DNA of 64,000 bases from Rhizobium sp. (GTDB lineage Bacteria > Pseudomonadota > Alphaproteobacteria > Rhizobiales > Rhizobiaceae), in NCBI GenBank assembly GCA_019739215.1, contig JAHHDR010000002.1, positions 62,001 through 126,000 of the forward strand. Direction: 5' to 3'. Positions within the stretch are counted from its first letter, which is position 1; each line of letters begins with the position of its first letter. Under the pieces are notes generated by a model. The model did not search any database and was not told where the DNA came from. It saw only the letters and a list, made by a program, of their open reading frames with translations. Below are positions 28,894-36,896 of the stretch, one piece after another. Made by a program: the position numbers and the translations under genes.

Positions 28894-28920
28894 AAAAAGC
28901 CCGGCCAACCGGCCAGGCTT
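28894..28920 (-). terminator. Rho-independent terminator of rpsT
   Basis: Read on the minus strand, GCCTGGCC, GGTT loop, GGCCGGGC and then TTTTT: an eight-pair GC-rich stem (one G-T pair) and a U tract, 26 bases beyond the rpsT stop. It should isolate rpsT from the downstream dnaA control region. Confidence 0.85.
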
Positions 28921-28945
28921 CGTAATAGGTCTGCTGAACCTGAAA

Positions 28946-29212
28946 TCAGGCGCCGAGCGTCTTCACGCGATTGGCAAGACGCGACACTTTGCGCGATGCG
29001 GTATTGCGGTGCATGACGCCCTTGGTGGCGGCACGCTGCAACTCGGGCTGCGCGGCCTTGAGTGCAGCCTCGGCGGCAGACTTGTCGCCCGATGCAATCG
29101 CTTCCTCGACCTTGCGGATGAAGGTACGGACGCGCGAACGGCGGTTCTTGTTGACTGCTGTGCGGCGAGCGATCTTGCGGGTCGCCTTTTTCGCCGAAGT
29201 TGTATTGGCCAT
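28946..29212 (-). CDS. rpsT: 30S ribosomal protein S20
   Basis: 88-residue, strongly basic primary-binding protein of the 30S subunit. The start [20 protein letters not shown] and the end [16 protein letters not shown] are the usual alphaproteobacterial S20 sequence, and the length is normal. A promoter-like TTGACG/TATACG pair lies about 130 bases upstream and a strong terminator follows. rpsT next to dnaA is a common rhizobial arrangement. Confidence 0.97.
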   Translation of the reverse strand: MANTTSAKKATRKIARRTAVNKNRRSRVRTFIRKVEEAIASGDKSAAEAALKAAQPELQRAATKGVMHRNTASRKVSRLANRVKTLGA

Positions 29213-29341
29213 TTCTGCCTCTCTCTAATCCAAACGCTCCAACGTGCCCCTGTGCCGCAGCCCCGGAGGGGCGGCCTCAATGCCGAGCAATGAGGGAGCA
29301 TCAAGGAAAGCCGTTTTGCCGCCTTCCAATCTGTGGGGCGG

Positions 29342-29370
29342 CGTATAGCTCCAAAGCGCGTTGCCGTCAA
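29342..29370 (-). promoter_or_regulatory. Candidate housekeeping promoter of rpsT
   Basis: On the minus strand, TTGACG (29370-29365), a 17-base spacer and TATACG (29347-29342), about 130 bases before the rpsT start. The spacing is ideal and both hexamers are near the sigma-70 type consensus. A G/C-rich small inverted repeat (GCCCC, GGA, GGGGC; near 29260-29272) lies in the leader. Otherwise the 218-base gap to mutM shows no gene. Confidence 0.5.
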
Positions 29371-29430
29371 TGATGCCTCGGAAAAGAATCGCCCCACCCC
29401 GGCAGAATCCGCTTTCCGCTGGCCCCGGGC

Positions 29431-30318
29431 CTATCTCTGGCATACCGGGCAATGGAATGTCGATCTACCTGACTGGACGATGCGCGACACCAGCCCGTTG
29501 CAGCCCGGGGTCACACAGGGCTGCCCTTCGCGATCATAGACACGGAACCGGTGCTGGAAATAGCCCAGCGAGCCGTCGGTCTGGATATGGTCCCTGAGCG
29601 ACGAGCCACCCGCCTCGATCGCCTCGGCGATCACGTCGCGGATGGCACGCGTCAGTTCCTCCAGCTGGCGCGATGGTCGACCGGTCTTCTCCACGAGCGT
29701 ATGCGCCAGCCGCTCCGGCCCGACACCGGCGCGGTGGAGCGCCTCGCAGACATAGATGTTTCCGAGGCCGGCAATGACCCGCTGGTCGAGAAGGGCCGCC
29801 TTGACCGGGCTCTTCTTCGTAGCGAACCGCGCCGCGAGATAGTCCGCGGAGAGCATGTTGGCGGAGGGTTCGGGACCGAGAAGGCTGAAGGCGGGATATC
29901 GGTCCAGTTCTCCCGTCTCCACGAGGTCCATGAATCCGAAACGGCGGGGATCGTTATAGATGATGCGGGCCTCGGCGCCCCGATCGTCTACCATGCCGAA
30001 GACGACGTGGTCATGCGCCGCATCCTTCGAACGCGGATGGTGGAAGGCGGCGAGGTCGCCGTCCACCTCCTCGATCCGGAACGACCCCGACATGCCGAGA
30101 TGGGAAATGATCGAGACCTCGCTTTCGAGGTTGATGATCAGGTACTTCGCCCGGCGGGCGAGGGTGACGACGTGCCGGCCCTCGACGCGGCCGCGAAAAT
30201 CCTTCGGCAGGGGAAAGCGCAGGTCCGGGCGGTTGAGCGTGAGCGACCGCAGACGCCGCCCTTCCATGAAGGGCGCCAGGCCGCGGCGCACGGTTTCCAC
30301 TTCGGGCAGTTCGGGCAT
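29431..30318 (-). CDS. mutM: Formamidopyrimidine-DNA glycosylase
   Basis: 295-residue base-excision-repair glycosylase/lyase that removes 8-oxoguanine. The catalytic N-terminus [13 protein letters not shown] has Pro1 (after Met removal) and Glu2; the conserved Lys of RRAKYL, the HLGMSG segment and the H2TH region ([20 protein letters not shown]) are in place, and the C-terminal zinc finger has its four cysteines (CVTPGC and CPVC). Divergent from mbfA, with 166 bases between starts. Complete. Confidence 0.96.
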   Translation of the reverse strand: MPELPEVETVRRGLAPFMEGRRLRSLTLNRPDLRFPLPKDFRGRVEGRHVVTLARRAKYLIINLESEVSIISHLGMSGSFRIEEVDGDLAAFHHPRSKDAAHDHVVFGMVDDRGAEARIIYNDPRRFGFMDLVETGELDRYPAFSLLGPEPSANMLSADYLAARFATKKSPVKAALLDQRVIAGLGNIYVCEALHRAGVGPERLAHTLVEKTGRPSRQLEELTRAIRDVIAEAIEAGGSSLRDHIQTDGSLGYFQHRFRVYDREGQPCVTPGCNGLVSRIVQSGRSTFHCPVCQR

Positions 30319-30429
30319 GTCGTCGGTCCGGTTGCGATGCCGTCATATAGGGTGCGGGGCCGTCTCCGGTCCAGTACTGCCGGCATTGCCGAGGCCGTCA
30401 CCTGCGACAATTACGGCGTGGGGCCGGGC

Positions 30430-30458
30430 TTGACCGTGACGGTACTTGGTTCTATTTT
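30430..30458 (+). promoter_or_regulatory. Promoter of mbfA
   Basis: TTGACC (30430-30435), 17-base spacer, TATTTT (30453-30458). The -10 abuts and shares three bases with the iron-control palindrome, so a bound repressor would block RNA polymerase directly. Position and spacing are read from the sequence. Confidence 0.65.
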
Positions 30459-30472
30459 AGAATTATTCTAAA
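30456..30472. promoter_or_regulatory. Iron control element (Irr-binding palindrome) of mbfA
   Basis: TTTAGAATTATTCTAAA is a perfect 7-3-7 palindrome and matches the iron control element (ICE) bound by the haem-responsive regulator Irr in Rhizobiales. It overlaps the -10 hexamer and lies 12 bases before the mbfA start. Irr is known to repress mbfA when iron is scarce in Agrobacterium and Bradyrhizobium; the same is expected here. Confidence 0.85.
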
Positions 30473-30484
30473 CTGGATGGTGTC

Positions 30485-31468
30485 ATGCTTGCCCGCTTTC
30501 TCGGCGTCTCGAAGCGCCCCCTCGCCTCGCTCACCGAACAGGAAATCCTGGCGCTTGCCATTTCCAACGAGGAGGACGACGGCCGCATCTATCTCGGCTA
30601 TGCCGACCTTCTCCGAGACCGGTATCCGGCCTCGGCGCGCATTTTCGAGGACATGGCAGACGAGGAGAGCCACCACCGCCAGATGCTGATCGACCTTCAC
30701 CGGTCGCGGTTCGGCGAGCGCATTCCCCTGGTCCGGCGCGAGCATATCCGTGAGTTTCCCGACCGCAAGCCGGACTGGTTGGTCCGGTCACTGCCGATCG
30801 CCGAGATTCGCGACCAGGCGGAGGCGATGGAGAGATCTGCCGGCGAGTTCTACATTCTCGCCGCCTCGCGCGTCACCGACGCGGGCACGCGCAAGCTGCT
30901 CGGCGATCTTGCCCAGGCCGAACGCTCGCACGAGGTCCTCGCCAGGCGGCTGGCCGCCACCCACACGCCGGAAAGCGTGCGCAGCGAGGAGGACGAGGCG
31001 TCGCATCGTCAATTCGTCCTCACCTATGTACAGCCGGGGCTGGCGGGACTCATGGATGGCTCGGTGTCGACCCTGGCGCCGATCTTCGCCGCCGCCTTTG
31101 CCACCGGGGATACCACGCAGACCTTTCTCGTCGGTCTGTCGGCCTCCGTCGGCGCGGGCATTTCGATGGGCTTTACCGAGGCGGCGCATGACGACGGCGT
31201 GATTTCCGGCCGCGGTTCGCCGGTCAAGCGCGGACTCGCCTCGGGCATCATGACCACATTGGGTGGCCTGGGCCACGCGCTGCCCTATCTCATCCCGGAT
31301 TTCACGCTGGCGACGGCCATTGCCATCGCCGTGGTCTTCGTGGAGCTTTGGGCGATCGCCTTCATCCAGAACCGCTACATGGAGACGCCGTTCTTCAAGG
31401 CCACGCTGCAGGTGGTTCTCGGCGGGGCACTGGTCCTCGCCGCAGGCATCCTGATCGGGAACGCGTGA
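30485..31468 (+). CDS. mbfA: Membrane-bound ferritin-like iron exporter MbfA
   Basis: 327-residue fusion of an N-terminal ferritin-like (erythrin-type) di-iron domain and a C-terminal VIT1/CCC1 membrane domain. Iron-binding Glu/His motifs are visible: SNEEDD near residue 29, DEESHHRQM near 60, and AEAMERSAGEFY and AQAERSHEVL in the second half-domain. The membrane part (about 175-325) has hydrophobic stretches and the GLMDGSVSTLAPIF signature of VIT1 proteins. MbfA exports excess iron and protects against H2O2 in Agrobacterium and Bradyrhizobium. Control by Irr is indicated by the palindrome 12 bases upstream. Confidence 0.95.
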   Translation: MLARFLGVSKRPLASLTEQEILALAISNEEDDGRIYLGYADLLRDRYPASARIFEDMADEESHHRQMLIDLHRSRFGERIPLVRREHIREFPDRKPDWLVRSLPIAEIRDQAEAMERSAGEFYILAASRVTDAGTRKLLGDLAQAERSHEVLARRLAATHTPESVRSEEDEASHRQFVLTYVQPGLAGLMDGSVSTLAPIFAAAFATGDTTQTFLVGLSASVGAGISMGFTEAAHDDGVISGRGSPVKRGLASGIMTTLGGLGHALPYLIPDFTLATAIAIAVVFVELWAIAFIQNRYMETPFFKATLQVVLGGALVLAAGILIGNA

Positions 31469-31479
31469 GGCCTGGGATC

Positions 31480-32094
31480 CTACTTGTCGACGGCGCCGAC
31501 GAGGACGTCGCTGGAGTTTTCGATCTTGACCCAGCGGCCGGTGTCGTAGTCGGCCTGGCGCTTCATAAAGCGATAGGGAGTCTCCGACCAGAGCCGCACG
31601 CTCTCATCGAGATTGTCGAGGATGAAGTCACCGTCCATGGTGCGCACGGTGAGCACGGCATGGCCTTCGCCATCCGGCTTGCGCACGACTGTGATCAGCA
31701 GGTTGGAGACCGAGAAGCCGCGCTTCATCAGCTCACGGCGCTTCTCCAGAACGAAGTCCTCGCAGTCGCCCACATCCGTCGGATAGGCCCACACTTCATC
31801 ACGGCCGAAAATGTCCTGGTCGGTCATCGGCAGGATCCGGCGGTTGACCTCGGCATTGACTTCCTTGATCACGTTCCAGCCGAAATCCGTGACGCGGCCA
31901 GGCTGCGATCCTTCGGAGGTCACCGAGCATTCGTCGCGGTGGCCGCGGCAGAATTCATAGTGACCGATCGGTTGGGAGGTGACGGCACCGGTACGCATGT
32001 AGCGCTGCGACGCTTCCGCCACGGAAGTCCCTGATAATGCGCTCGCGCAGAGCGCCAGTGCCGCCACTGCGGCCTTGCAGATCGTTCCCGCCAT
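31480..32094 (-). CDS. Secreted transglutaminase-like cysteine peptidase (BTLCP family)
   Basis: 204-residue protein with a signal peptide (about 1-28, likely cleaved after SVAEA) and the bacterial transglutaminase-like cysteine proteinase fold (DUF920/PF06035). The catalytic triad can be placed: Cys111 in GDCEDF, His145 in GEGHAV, Asp160 in ILDNL. The family is periplasmic and often linked to biofilm or surface-protein processing (LapG-like), but substrates here are unknown. ATG at 32094 is chosen because a longer form to 32181 would place 29 polar residues before the signal peptide. Convergent with mbfA (11-base gap). Confidence 0.88.
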   Translation of the reverse strand: MAGTICKAAVAALALCASALSGTSVAEASQRYMRTGAVTSQPIGHYEFCRGHRDECSVTSEGSQPGRVTDFGWNVIKEVNAEVNRRILPMTDQDIFGRDEVWAYPTDVGDCEDFVLEKRRELMKRGFSVSNLLITVVRKPDGEGHAVLTVRTMDGDFILDNLDESVRLWSETPYRFMKRQADYDTGRWVKIENSSDVLVGAVDK

Positions 32095-32212
32095 AAGTCC
32101 GGTCCCCGAAATTCTTAACAAAGAGTTAAAGTGATTTCGGGGTCGGGTGTCAATCTTCGCGTCCCTGCGAACACTGACCATTGAAAACTATGGTTAAGAG
32201 CTGCGGCGGAAA

Positions 32213-33007
32213 TCAGGCGCCGGCGACCATTGCAGCCATGGCCGCCTCGATCTGCGCGATGTCTTCCGGTCGGGAGAGGCGGTGATCGCCGTCGCGGATC
32301 AAAGTCAGAACGGCATCGTCGCCGACGATTTTCTCCATGATCTTAATGGCATGGGCGTAGGGCACGTCGGGGTCGTTCATGCCCTGGAGAATGTGGACCG
32401 GGCAGCCGGTCTCGATCAGGCCAGTCATGACCAGATTGTGGCGGCCGTCCTCGATCAGCAAACGCGTGTAGCGATTTGGTTCCATCGAATAGGCAGATTC
32501 TTCCTCGAAAAATCCCTTTTCCGCCAACGAGGCCTGCTCTTTTTCGGTCAGGTGCGGCTCAATGAGCACAGCGGTGAAGTCCGGCGCGGGTGCAACCAGC
32601 ACAAGGCCGGCAATGCGGGATGTGTCCCCCCGGGCACGCATTTCCTCGACGAGGCGAAGCGCGATCCACGCACCCATCGACGACCCGACGAGCACCAGTC
32701 GGCCGGTTGCGAGCCGTTCGATGACGGCCAGCGCCTCTTCAAGCCAGAGCGAGATCGTGCCGTCCGTGTAGTGACCGCTGGACTGGCCGTGGCCGGAATA
32801 GTCGAAGCGCAGGAAGCCGACACCCAGCGTCCTGGCCCGGGCCTCGAGGGCGATTGCCTTGGTGCCGGCCATGTCCGAGCGATAGCCGCCGAGCCAGACG
32901 ACTGTCGTGCCGTCATTCGCTCCGGGGGTTGCAATTGCTGCGATCCGCCTTACATGCGGCGCCTGTCCGACATCGATGTATTGCAGGTTCGGCGCATCGT
33001 CTGGCAT
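32213..33007 (-). CDS. Alpha/beta-hydrolase
   Basis: 264-residue cytosolic alpha/beta-hydrolase. The nucleophile elbow is GSSMGAW (Ser110) after the strand RLVLVG; the FDYSGHGQS oxyanion-side segment, acid-turn region GMNDPDVPY and His of RDGDHRLS complete a triad. Proteins of this type upstream of and divergent from infC are common in Rhizobiales, but substrates are unknown. The ATG at 33007 has GGTGGAA at good distance; an ATG at 33022 lacks one. Confidence 0.88.
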   Translation of the reverse strand: MPDDAPNLQYIDVGQAPHVRRIAAIATPGANDGTTVVWLGGYRSDMAGTKAIALEARARTLGVGFLRFDYSGHGQSSGHYTDGTISLWLEEALAVIERLATGRLVLVGSSMGAWIALRLVEEMRARGDTSRIAGLVLVAPAPDFTAVLIEPHLTEKEQASLAEKGFFEEESAYSMEPNRYTRLLIEDGRHNLVMTGLIETGCPVHILQGMNDPDVPYAHAIKIMEKIVGDDAVLTLIRDGDHRLSRPEDIAQIEAAMAAMVAGA

Positions 33008-33176
33008 ATGAATTCCACCCATTCGGAGGCCGAGTTACGCCATCAATGGGTGAATCCGCAGGTGATTTCACGGAGAAACCGTGCTATGAACCCGGACCGG
33101 CGCTTCGGTGATTGCAATCGTGCGTCGCTGATGGCAGATAGAGCCCCGAAAGTAAACCACCAAGGAGAATACGACC

Positions 33177-33713
33177 ATTCGCAGACCTTTTAAGGCGGAA
33201 GGCCCCACTCACAGCGGCCCGCGCTCCAATCGCGATATACGCGTCCCCCGCATCCAGCTTATCGACGCCGAAGGCGCCAATCTTGGCGTCGTGGAGACCG
33301 CTCAGGCTCTCGCGATGGCGGAGGAGGCAGGACTCGACCTCGTCGAGATTTCGCCGAACACCGAGCCGCCCGTTTGCAAGATCCTCGACCTCGGCAAGCT
33401 GAAATACGCCACCCAGAAAAAGCAGGCCGAAGCGCGCAAGAAGCAGAAGATCATCGAGATCAAGGAGATCAAGATGCGGCCCAACATCGACACGCATGAC
33501 TATGACGTGAAGATGCGGGCGATGCAGCGCTTCTTCGACGAGGGCGACAAGGTCAAGGTAACGCTCAAGTTCCGCGGCCGCGAGATGGCCCACCTCGAAC
33601 TCGGCATGAAGCTTCTGCTTCAGGTCAAGGACGATACGACGGCGATCGCCAAGGTCGAAGCCGAGCCGAAGCTCGAAGGCCGCCAGATGATGATGGTGCT
33701 GGCGCCGAAGTGA
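33177..33713 (+). CDS. infC: Translation initiation factor IF-3 with AUU start codon
   Basis: 178-residue IF-3 that binds 30S subunits and checks start-codon choice. The N-domain begins (f)[20 protein letters not shown] and runs through [13 protein letters not shown] into [16 protein letters not shown]; the C-domain has [15 protein letters not shown] and [15 protein letters not shown]. The start is ATT at 33177: AAGGAGAA lies 8 bases before it, the upstream protein sequence is fully conserved, and the first in-frame ATG or GTG (33291 or later) would delete the N-terminal 38 residues. AUU initiation is the classic device by which IF-3 represses its own translation. Confidence 0.95.
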   Translation: MRRPFKAEGPTHSGPRSNRDIRVPRIQLIDAEGANLGVVETAQALAMAEEAGLDLVEISPNTEPPVCKILDLGKLKYATQKKQAEARKKQKIIEIKEIKMRPNIDTHDYDVKMRAMQRFFDEGDKVKVTLKFRGREMAHLELGMKLLLQVKDDTTAIAKVEAEPKLEGRQMMMVLAPK

Positions 33714-33740
33714 GGCGACCGCAGCGTCCTTAAGATTTCA

Positions 33741-33772
33741 ACCGTCCGTGAGCCCCGCTCCGGACGGTTTTT
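33741..33772 (+). terminator. Rho-independent terminator of infC
   Basis: ACCGTCCG, a 13-base loop region, CGGACGGT and TTTTT: an 8-pair stem with a U tract, 27 bases after the infC stop. It separates infC from the following low-complexity gene cluster. Confidence 0.85.
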
Positions 33773-33837
33773 GCTTGCTGACGGAATGCTGACAGCCGGA
33801 CTCAGCGGTTCGTCAGTGGCGATGGAGCATAGTGTCA

Positions 33838-33863
33838 TCCATGGGGCGGGATACCCCCATGGA
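33838..33863. repeat. Inverted repeat before the Asp-rich gene
   Basis: TCCATGGGG (33838-33846), seven bases, CCCCATGGA (33855-33863): a perfect 9-base inverted repeat, 38 bases before the start at 33902, followed by a second small inverted pair (GCGGG/CCCGC). It could be an operator for the downstream two-component regulator or a leader hairpin; nothing in the sequence decides. Confidence 0.5.
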
Positions 33864-33901
33864 CTGCGGGCATGACCCGCCTCGAAAACGAGGAAGACAC
33901 A

Positions 33902-34303
33902 ATGACCTCTGAAACCCACGATGCTACCCGGCGTTCGCTGCTTTTCTCCGGCGTGGCACTGGCAACCCTCTTCATCGTGCCGCTGGCGCCGGCCGCCACG
34001 GGCGATGGATTGACCACTGTCGCTTCCGCATTTGCCCGCCACGGTGCCGATGACGGCCCCAACGATGACGGCAACCATGTCGGCGATGACGACAGCGGCC
34101 ATCACGGCGGTGACGACCGCGATGACGACAGCGACGACAGCGACGACGACGATGACGATGACGATGCCGATTACAGTGGGCATCACGGACGCGACAAGGA
34201 TCGTGATCGGGATCGCAGCAGGGACAGGGATCGAGACAGGGATCGAGACAGGGATCGCGACAGGGGCCGGGATCGGGACCATCACGGCCCCAATCACACC
34301 TGA
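33902..34303 (+). CDS. Exported low-complexity Asp/Arg-rich protein
   Basis: 133 residues. N-terminal twin-arginine-like signal (TRRSLLFSGVALATLFIVPL, likely cut near APAATG), then a tract almost entirely of Asp, Gly, His, Ser (DDDSGHHGGDDRDDD and eight consecutive Asp) and a terminal tract of alternating Arg-Asp (RDRDRDRD). I recognise no domain. The acidic/histidine-rich part would bind divalent cations; the Arg-Asp part would be a charged zipper-like surface. GAGGAAG precedes the ATG at 33902; an ATG at 33872 lacks one. The 3' part of the gene is a 12-base tandem repeat, so length may vary between strains. It precedes a PepSY protein and a two-component system. Confidence 0.72.
   Translation: MTSETHDATRRSLLFSGVALATLFIVPLAPAATGDGLTTVASAFARHGADDGPNDDGNHVGDDDSGHHGGDDRDDDSDDSDDDDDDDDADYSGHHGRDKDRDRDRSRDRDRDRDRDRDRDRGRDRDHHGPNHT
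34223..34270 (+). repeat. 12-base tandem repeat inside the Asp/Arg-rich gene
   Basis: GACAGGGATCGA is repeated about four times (34223-34270, last copies imperfect), encoding the Arg-Asp tract. Tandem repeats of a multiple of three change protein length without breaking the frame, so this is a possible variable-number site. Confidence 0.75.
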
Positions 34304-34465
34304 CGATATTCGAGCCCCGACGCCGGTCGTCGAGCCGCCGCCAGGCGACCTGCGTTCATGCCCGCCGCTCCCCAGGGAGTCGGCGGGCATCCTGCCGCCC
34401 CGATTGACGATGCCGATGTTCCGGACCATGATCCCCCGCAGCCTTGGAAGGCGAAGCAATTGGTC

Positions 34466-34879
34466 ATGAACCGCCGTATTTTTCTCGCTATGCTTACCTC
34501 GGTCGCGCTGGGCGGGCCTTCCACCCGCGTCCGTGCGAAGGACGGCGGCGGGGATGACGGCGGCCACGACGACAGTGGTGGCGATGACAGCGACGACAGC
34601 GGTCACGATGATAGCGGTGGTCGCAGCAAGAAGCGCGAAGACGACGTGTGGTCGCAGGACAGGGCGCTCAGGGAGCGCGAGCGCGGTCGGGTAATTTCGC
34701 TCCAGGCGGCCCTGCGTATCGTCAGCGGCGAGGTGCGGGGCAGGGTGATCGATATCGATCTCGGCATCTATGGCGGCAGGCCGCAGTACCGGGTGAAGGT
34801 TCGCCGGGCCGATGGCGTGATCAAGACGGTGAGACTCGATGCCCGCACCGGGCGCGTGATACGATTCCTGGGTTTCTGA
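34466..34879 (+). CDS. Exported PepSY-domain protein with Asp/Ser/Gly linker
   Basis: 137 residues: signal peptide (MNRRIFLAMLTSVALGG..., likely cut after RVRA), an acidic DDSGGDDSDDSGHDDSGG linker (about 25-55), and a C-terminal PepSY domain (about 70-135: ISLQAALRIVSGEVRGRVID, YRVKVRRADGVIKTVRLD, ARTGRVI). PepSY domains often regulate or inhibit partner proteins in the periplasm. Its linker resembles the preceding Asp-rich protein. It ends 1 base before the response regulator gene, so it is in its operon and may gate the sensor kinase, as small periplasmic proteins do in FeuNPQ-like systems (inference). Confidence 0.85.
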   Translation: MNRRIFLAMLTSVALGGPSTRVRAKDGGGDDGGHDDSGGDDSDDSGHDDSGGRSKKREDDVWSQDRALRERERGRVISLQAALRIVSGEVRGRVIDIDLGIYGGRPQYRVKVRRADGVIKTVRLDARTGRVIRFLGF

Positions 34880-34880
34880 T

Positions 34881-35546
34881 ATGCGCATTCTTCTTGCCGA
34901 AGACGATCCAGCCATTGCAAGCTTGGTGTCCGGTCAATTGCGGTCGGCCGGCTTTCTGGTCGACGTTTCCGGCGAGGGTCCGGAAATCTGGGAGATCGGG
35001 GAGACGACCGACTATGCCGCGATCATCCTCGATCTCGGTCTTCCCGGCATGGACGGATTGTCGATCCTCAAGCGCTGGCGGCAGGCTGGCCTGCAGACGC
35101 CGGTCCTGGTGTTGACCGCGCGTGGCTCCTGGATGGAAAGGGTCGATGGCTTCGACGCCGGCGCCGACGACTATCTTCCCAAGCCGTTCCGCTCCGAGGA
35201 ACTGCTGGCCCGCTTGCGGGCCCTGCTTCGGCGTGCGCAGTTTCGGCCCCTCCAGTCGCTCGCCGCCGGCCGTTTCCAGCTCGATGAAGCCGCCAAGCGG
35301 ATCAGCTTCGACAGCCGGCCGGTCGAAACCAGCCCCATGGAATATCGGCTGATTGCCTACCTCGCGGCGCACAGGGGCTCGGTCGTACCGGCGATCGAAC
35401 TCGCCGCACATGTCCAGGGCAGGGAGGACGATTCCGCCAAGAACGCGATAGAGGCGATGGTCGCCCGCATCCGCAGAAAGACGGCGCCCGATTCCATCCA
35501 GAATCGCCGTGGTTTCGGCTATGTCCTGCTGGACGACCCGCAATGA
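34881..35546 (+). CDS. OmpR/PhoP-family response regulator
   Basis: 221-residue two-component regulator. Receiver domain: acidic pocket Asp8/Asp9 (LAEDDP), phospho-acceptor Asp51 (IILDLGLPGMDG), switch Thr near residue 79 (VLVLTARG) and Lys of KPFR. The C-terminal winged helix (about 130-215) is the OmpR type (SPMEYRLIAYLA, RIRRKT, IQNRRGFGYVL). It resembles the PhoP/FeuP subgroup common in rhizobia. It starts 1 base after the PepSY gene and overlaps the kinase gene by 4 bases, so the three are one operon. Confidence 0.93.
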   Translation: MRILLAEDDPAIASLVSGQLRSAGFLVDVSGEGPEIWEIGETTDYAAIILDLGLPGMDGLSILKRWRQAGLQTPVLVLTARGSWMERVDGFDAGADDYLPKPFRSEELLARLRALLRRAQFRPLQSLAAGRFQLDEAAKRISFDSRPVETSPMEYRLIAYLAAHRGSVVPAIELAAHVQGREDDSAKNAIEAMVARIRRKTAPDSIQNRRGFGYVLLDDPQ

Positions 35547-36895
35547 TCCGCTCGCTGCGCTTCCGGCTCGCACTTGGTGCCGTCGTTGCCATCGGACTGT
35601 CGCTTGCCATCGTCTGGGTGACGCTGAGCCGGGTCTTCACTGACTATGTCGTCAACCAGTACTTGACAGAGATGACCGTGCTTTCGGACAGTCTCGCCGC
35701 ATCGGCGAAAATCAGCGAGGGCAGGGTGGTGCTGACGGCGACACCCTCCGATCCCCGGCTCAGTCTTCCGGCCGGCGGGCGCTATTGGGCGCTTGAGGAG
35801 AACGATACCATCCTCGAACGTTCACGATCGCTCTGGGACACCACGGTTTCGGAAAGCAGCATGACGCCCTCTGCCTATGGCCCTTTTCTTGAGGCGACTG
35901 GTCCCGACGGGCAGACCATGCTTCTCCTGTCGCAGGATTCCATCCTGGGAGACGGCCCGGAGTCGCGAAGCTTCTGCATCTATACCGCCTTTCCCAAGGC
36001 GGAACTGGAAGGTGCGCTGATGGGGTTTCACAGCGAGTTGCTTCGCATGCTGCTGGTGACGGCCGGCCTGCTCGCTTTGGCCGCGACGGCGCAGTCCGTC
36101 GTGGGCCTCGCCCCACTCGATCGTCTTCGGCAGAAAGTGACCGATATCCGGAGCGGGTTGCTCGCGCGGATGACGGATGAAGGGCCAGCGGAAGTCCGAC
36201 CGCTTATCCACGAGATCGATCTCCTGCTGCAGGAGCGGGAGGAAGCAATCGAACGCGCGCGCAGCCGCGCTTCGGATCTAGCGCACGGGCTGAAGACGCC
36301 ATTGACGGTCATCTCGCAGCTTGCCGAGTCGATGGAGCCCGGGGCTGCGGAAATGACGCTCAGGCAGGTCGACCTGATACGCCAGCGGGCCGACCGGCAG
36401 CTCCAAGCGGCGCGACTCGGCGTCGAGCGCATGCTGAGCACCGATATCGGCGAGCTTGCCGGCAAGTTGATCCAGGTTTTGAAACCCGCCCGCGACGACG
36501 CCACGCTTGACTGGAAACTCGAGGTCAAGGGCGACGTGCGGGTCGAGGCCGACCCGGCCGATCTGGCCGAGGCGATCGGTAACATTCTCGACAATGCAGC
36601 CAAGTGGGCGCGCAGCGAAATTGCCGTGAAGATCGAACGCCAGGATGGAGAGGTCGTCGCTACGATTGCCGACGATGGTCCGGGCATTCCGCTACGGGAC
36701 CATGCCGCCGCATTGCAGCGGGGCATTCATGCCGGCAACGCGAATGGCGGTTCGGGCCTGGGCCTGGCCATCACCGCTGACATTGCCGAGGCCTATGGTG
36801 CGACGTTGGCACTGGGCGAGGCGGCGACCGGTGGATTGGAGATTGCCCTGCGCTTTCCGGTAAAGACCACGCGTCGAGCCAAAGTGCCGGCCTGA
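35543..36895 (+). CDS. Membrane sensor histidine kinase
   Basis: 450 residues. Two membrane segments (about 7-30 and 165-190) frame a periplasmic sensor domain of about 135 residues with no family I recognise. A cytoplasmic dimerisation/phospho-acceptor helix carries the H-box SDLAHGLKTPL (His near residue 247), and the ATPase domain has the N box (NILDNAAKWA), G1 (DDGPGIP) and G2 (GGSGLGLAI). Partner of the preceding regulator (4-base overlap). The adjacent Asp-rich and PepSY periplasmic proteins are candidates to modulate its sensor domain; cation or envelope-stress sensing is an inference. Confidence 0.93.
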   Translation: MIRSLRFRLALGAVVAIGLSLAIVWVTLSRVFTDYVVNQYLTEMTVLSDSLAASAKISEGRVVLTATPSDPRLSLPAGGRYWALEENDTILERSRSLWDTTVSESSMTPSAYGPFLEATGPDGQTMLLLSQDSILGDGPESRSFCIYTAFPKAELEGALMGFHSELLRMLLVTAGLLALAATAQSVVGLAPLDRLRQKVTDIRSGLLARMTDEGPAEVRPLIHEIDLLLQEREEAIERARSRASDLAHGLKTPLTVISQLAESMEPGAAEMTLRQVDLIRQRADRQLQAARLGVERMLSTDIGELAGKLIQVLKPARDDATLDWKLEVKGDVRVEADPADLAEAIGNILDNAAKWARSEIAVKIERQDGEVVATIADDGPGIPLRDHAAALQRGIHAGNANGGSGLGLAITADIAEAYGATLALGEAATGGLEIALRFPVKTTRRAKVPA

Positions 36896-36896
36896 C

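Larger units (their letters stand above)
28165..28945. other. 781-base intergenic region between rpsT and dnaA
   Basis: No credible protein gene is seen. The half nearest rpsT (about 28600-28890) is markedly AT-richer than the surrounding DNA and includes three GAATC sites and a 14-base palindrome (TTAGCG, CT, CGCTAA; 28694-28707). The rpsT terminator occupies its end. I looked for consensus DnaA boxes (TTATCCACA) and AT-rich 13-mers and found no convincing origin. A dnaA promoter must be here but no clear -35/-10 pair could be fixed. The space is long enough for a small RNA; none can be supported from sequence alone. Confidence 0.6.

Noticed and set aside
28165..28945. Chromosomal origin of replication at dnaA
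   Set aside because: No consensus TTATCCACA DnaA boxes or clear unwinding element were found, and in this order oriC usually lies near hemE.
28739..29293. 184-codon frame running into the antisense of rpsT
   Set aside because: It crosses the rpsT terminator and is antisense to rpsT, with no ribosome site or domain.
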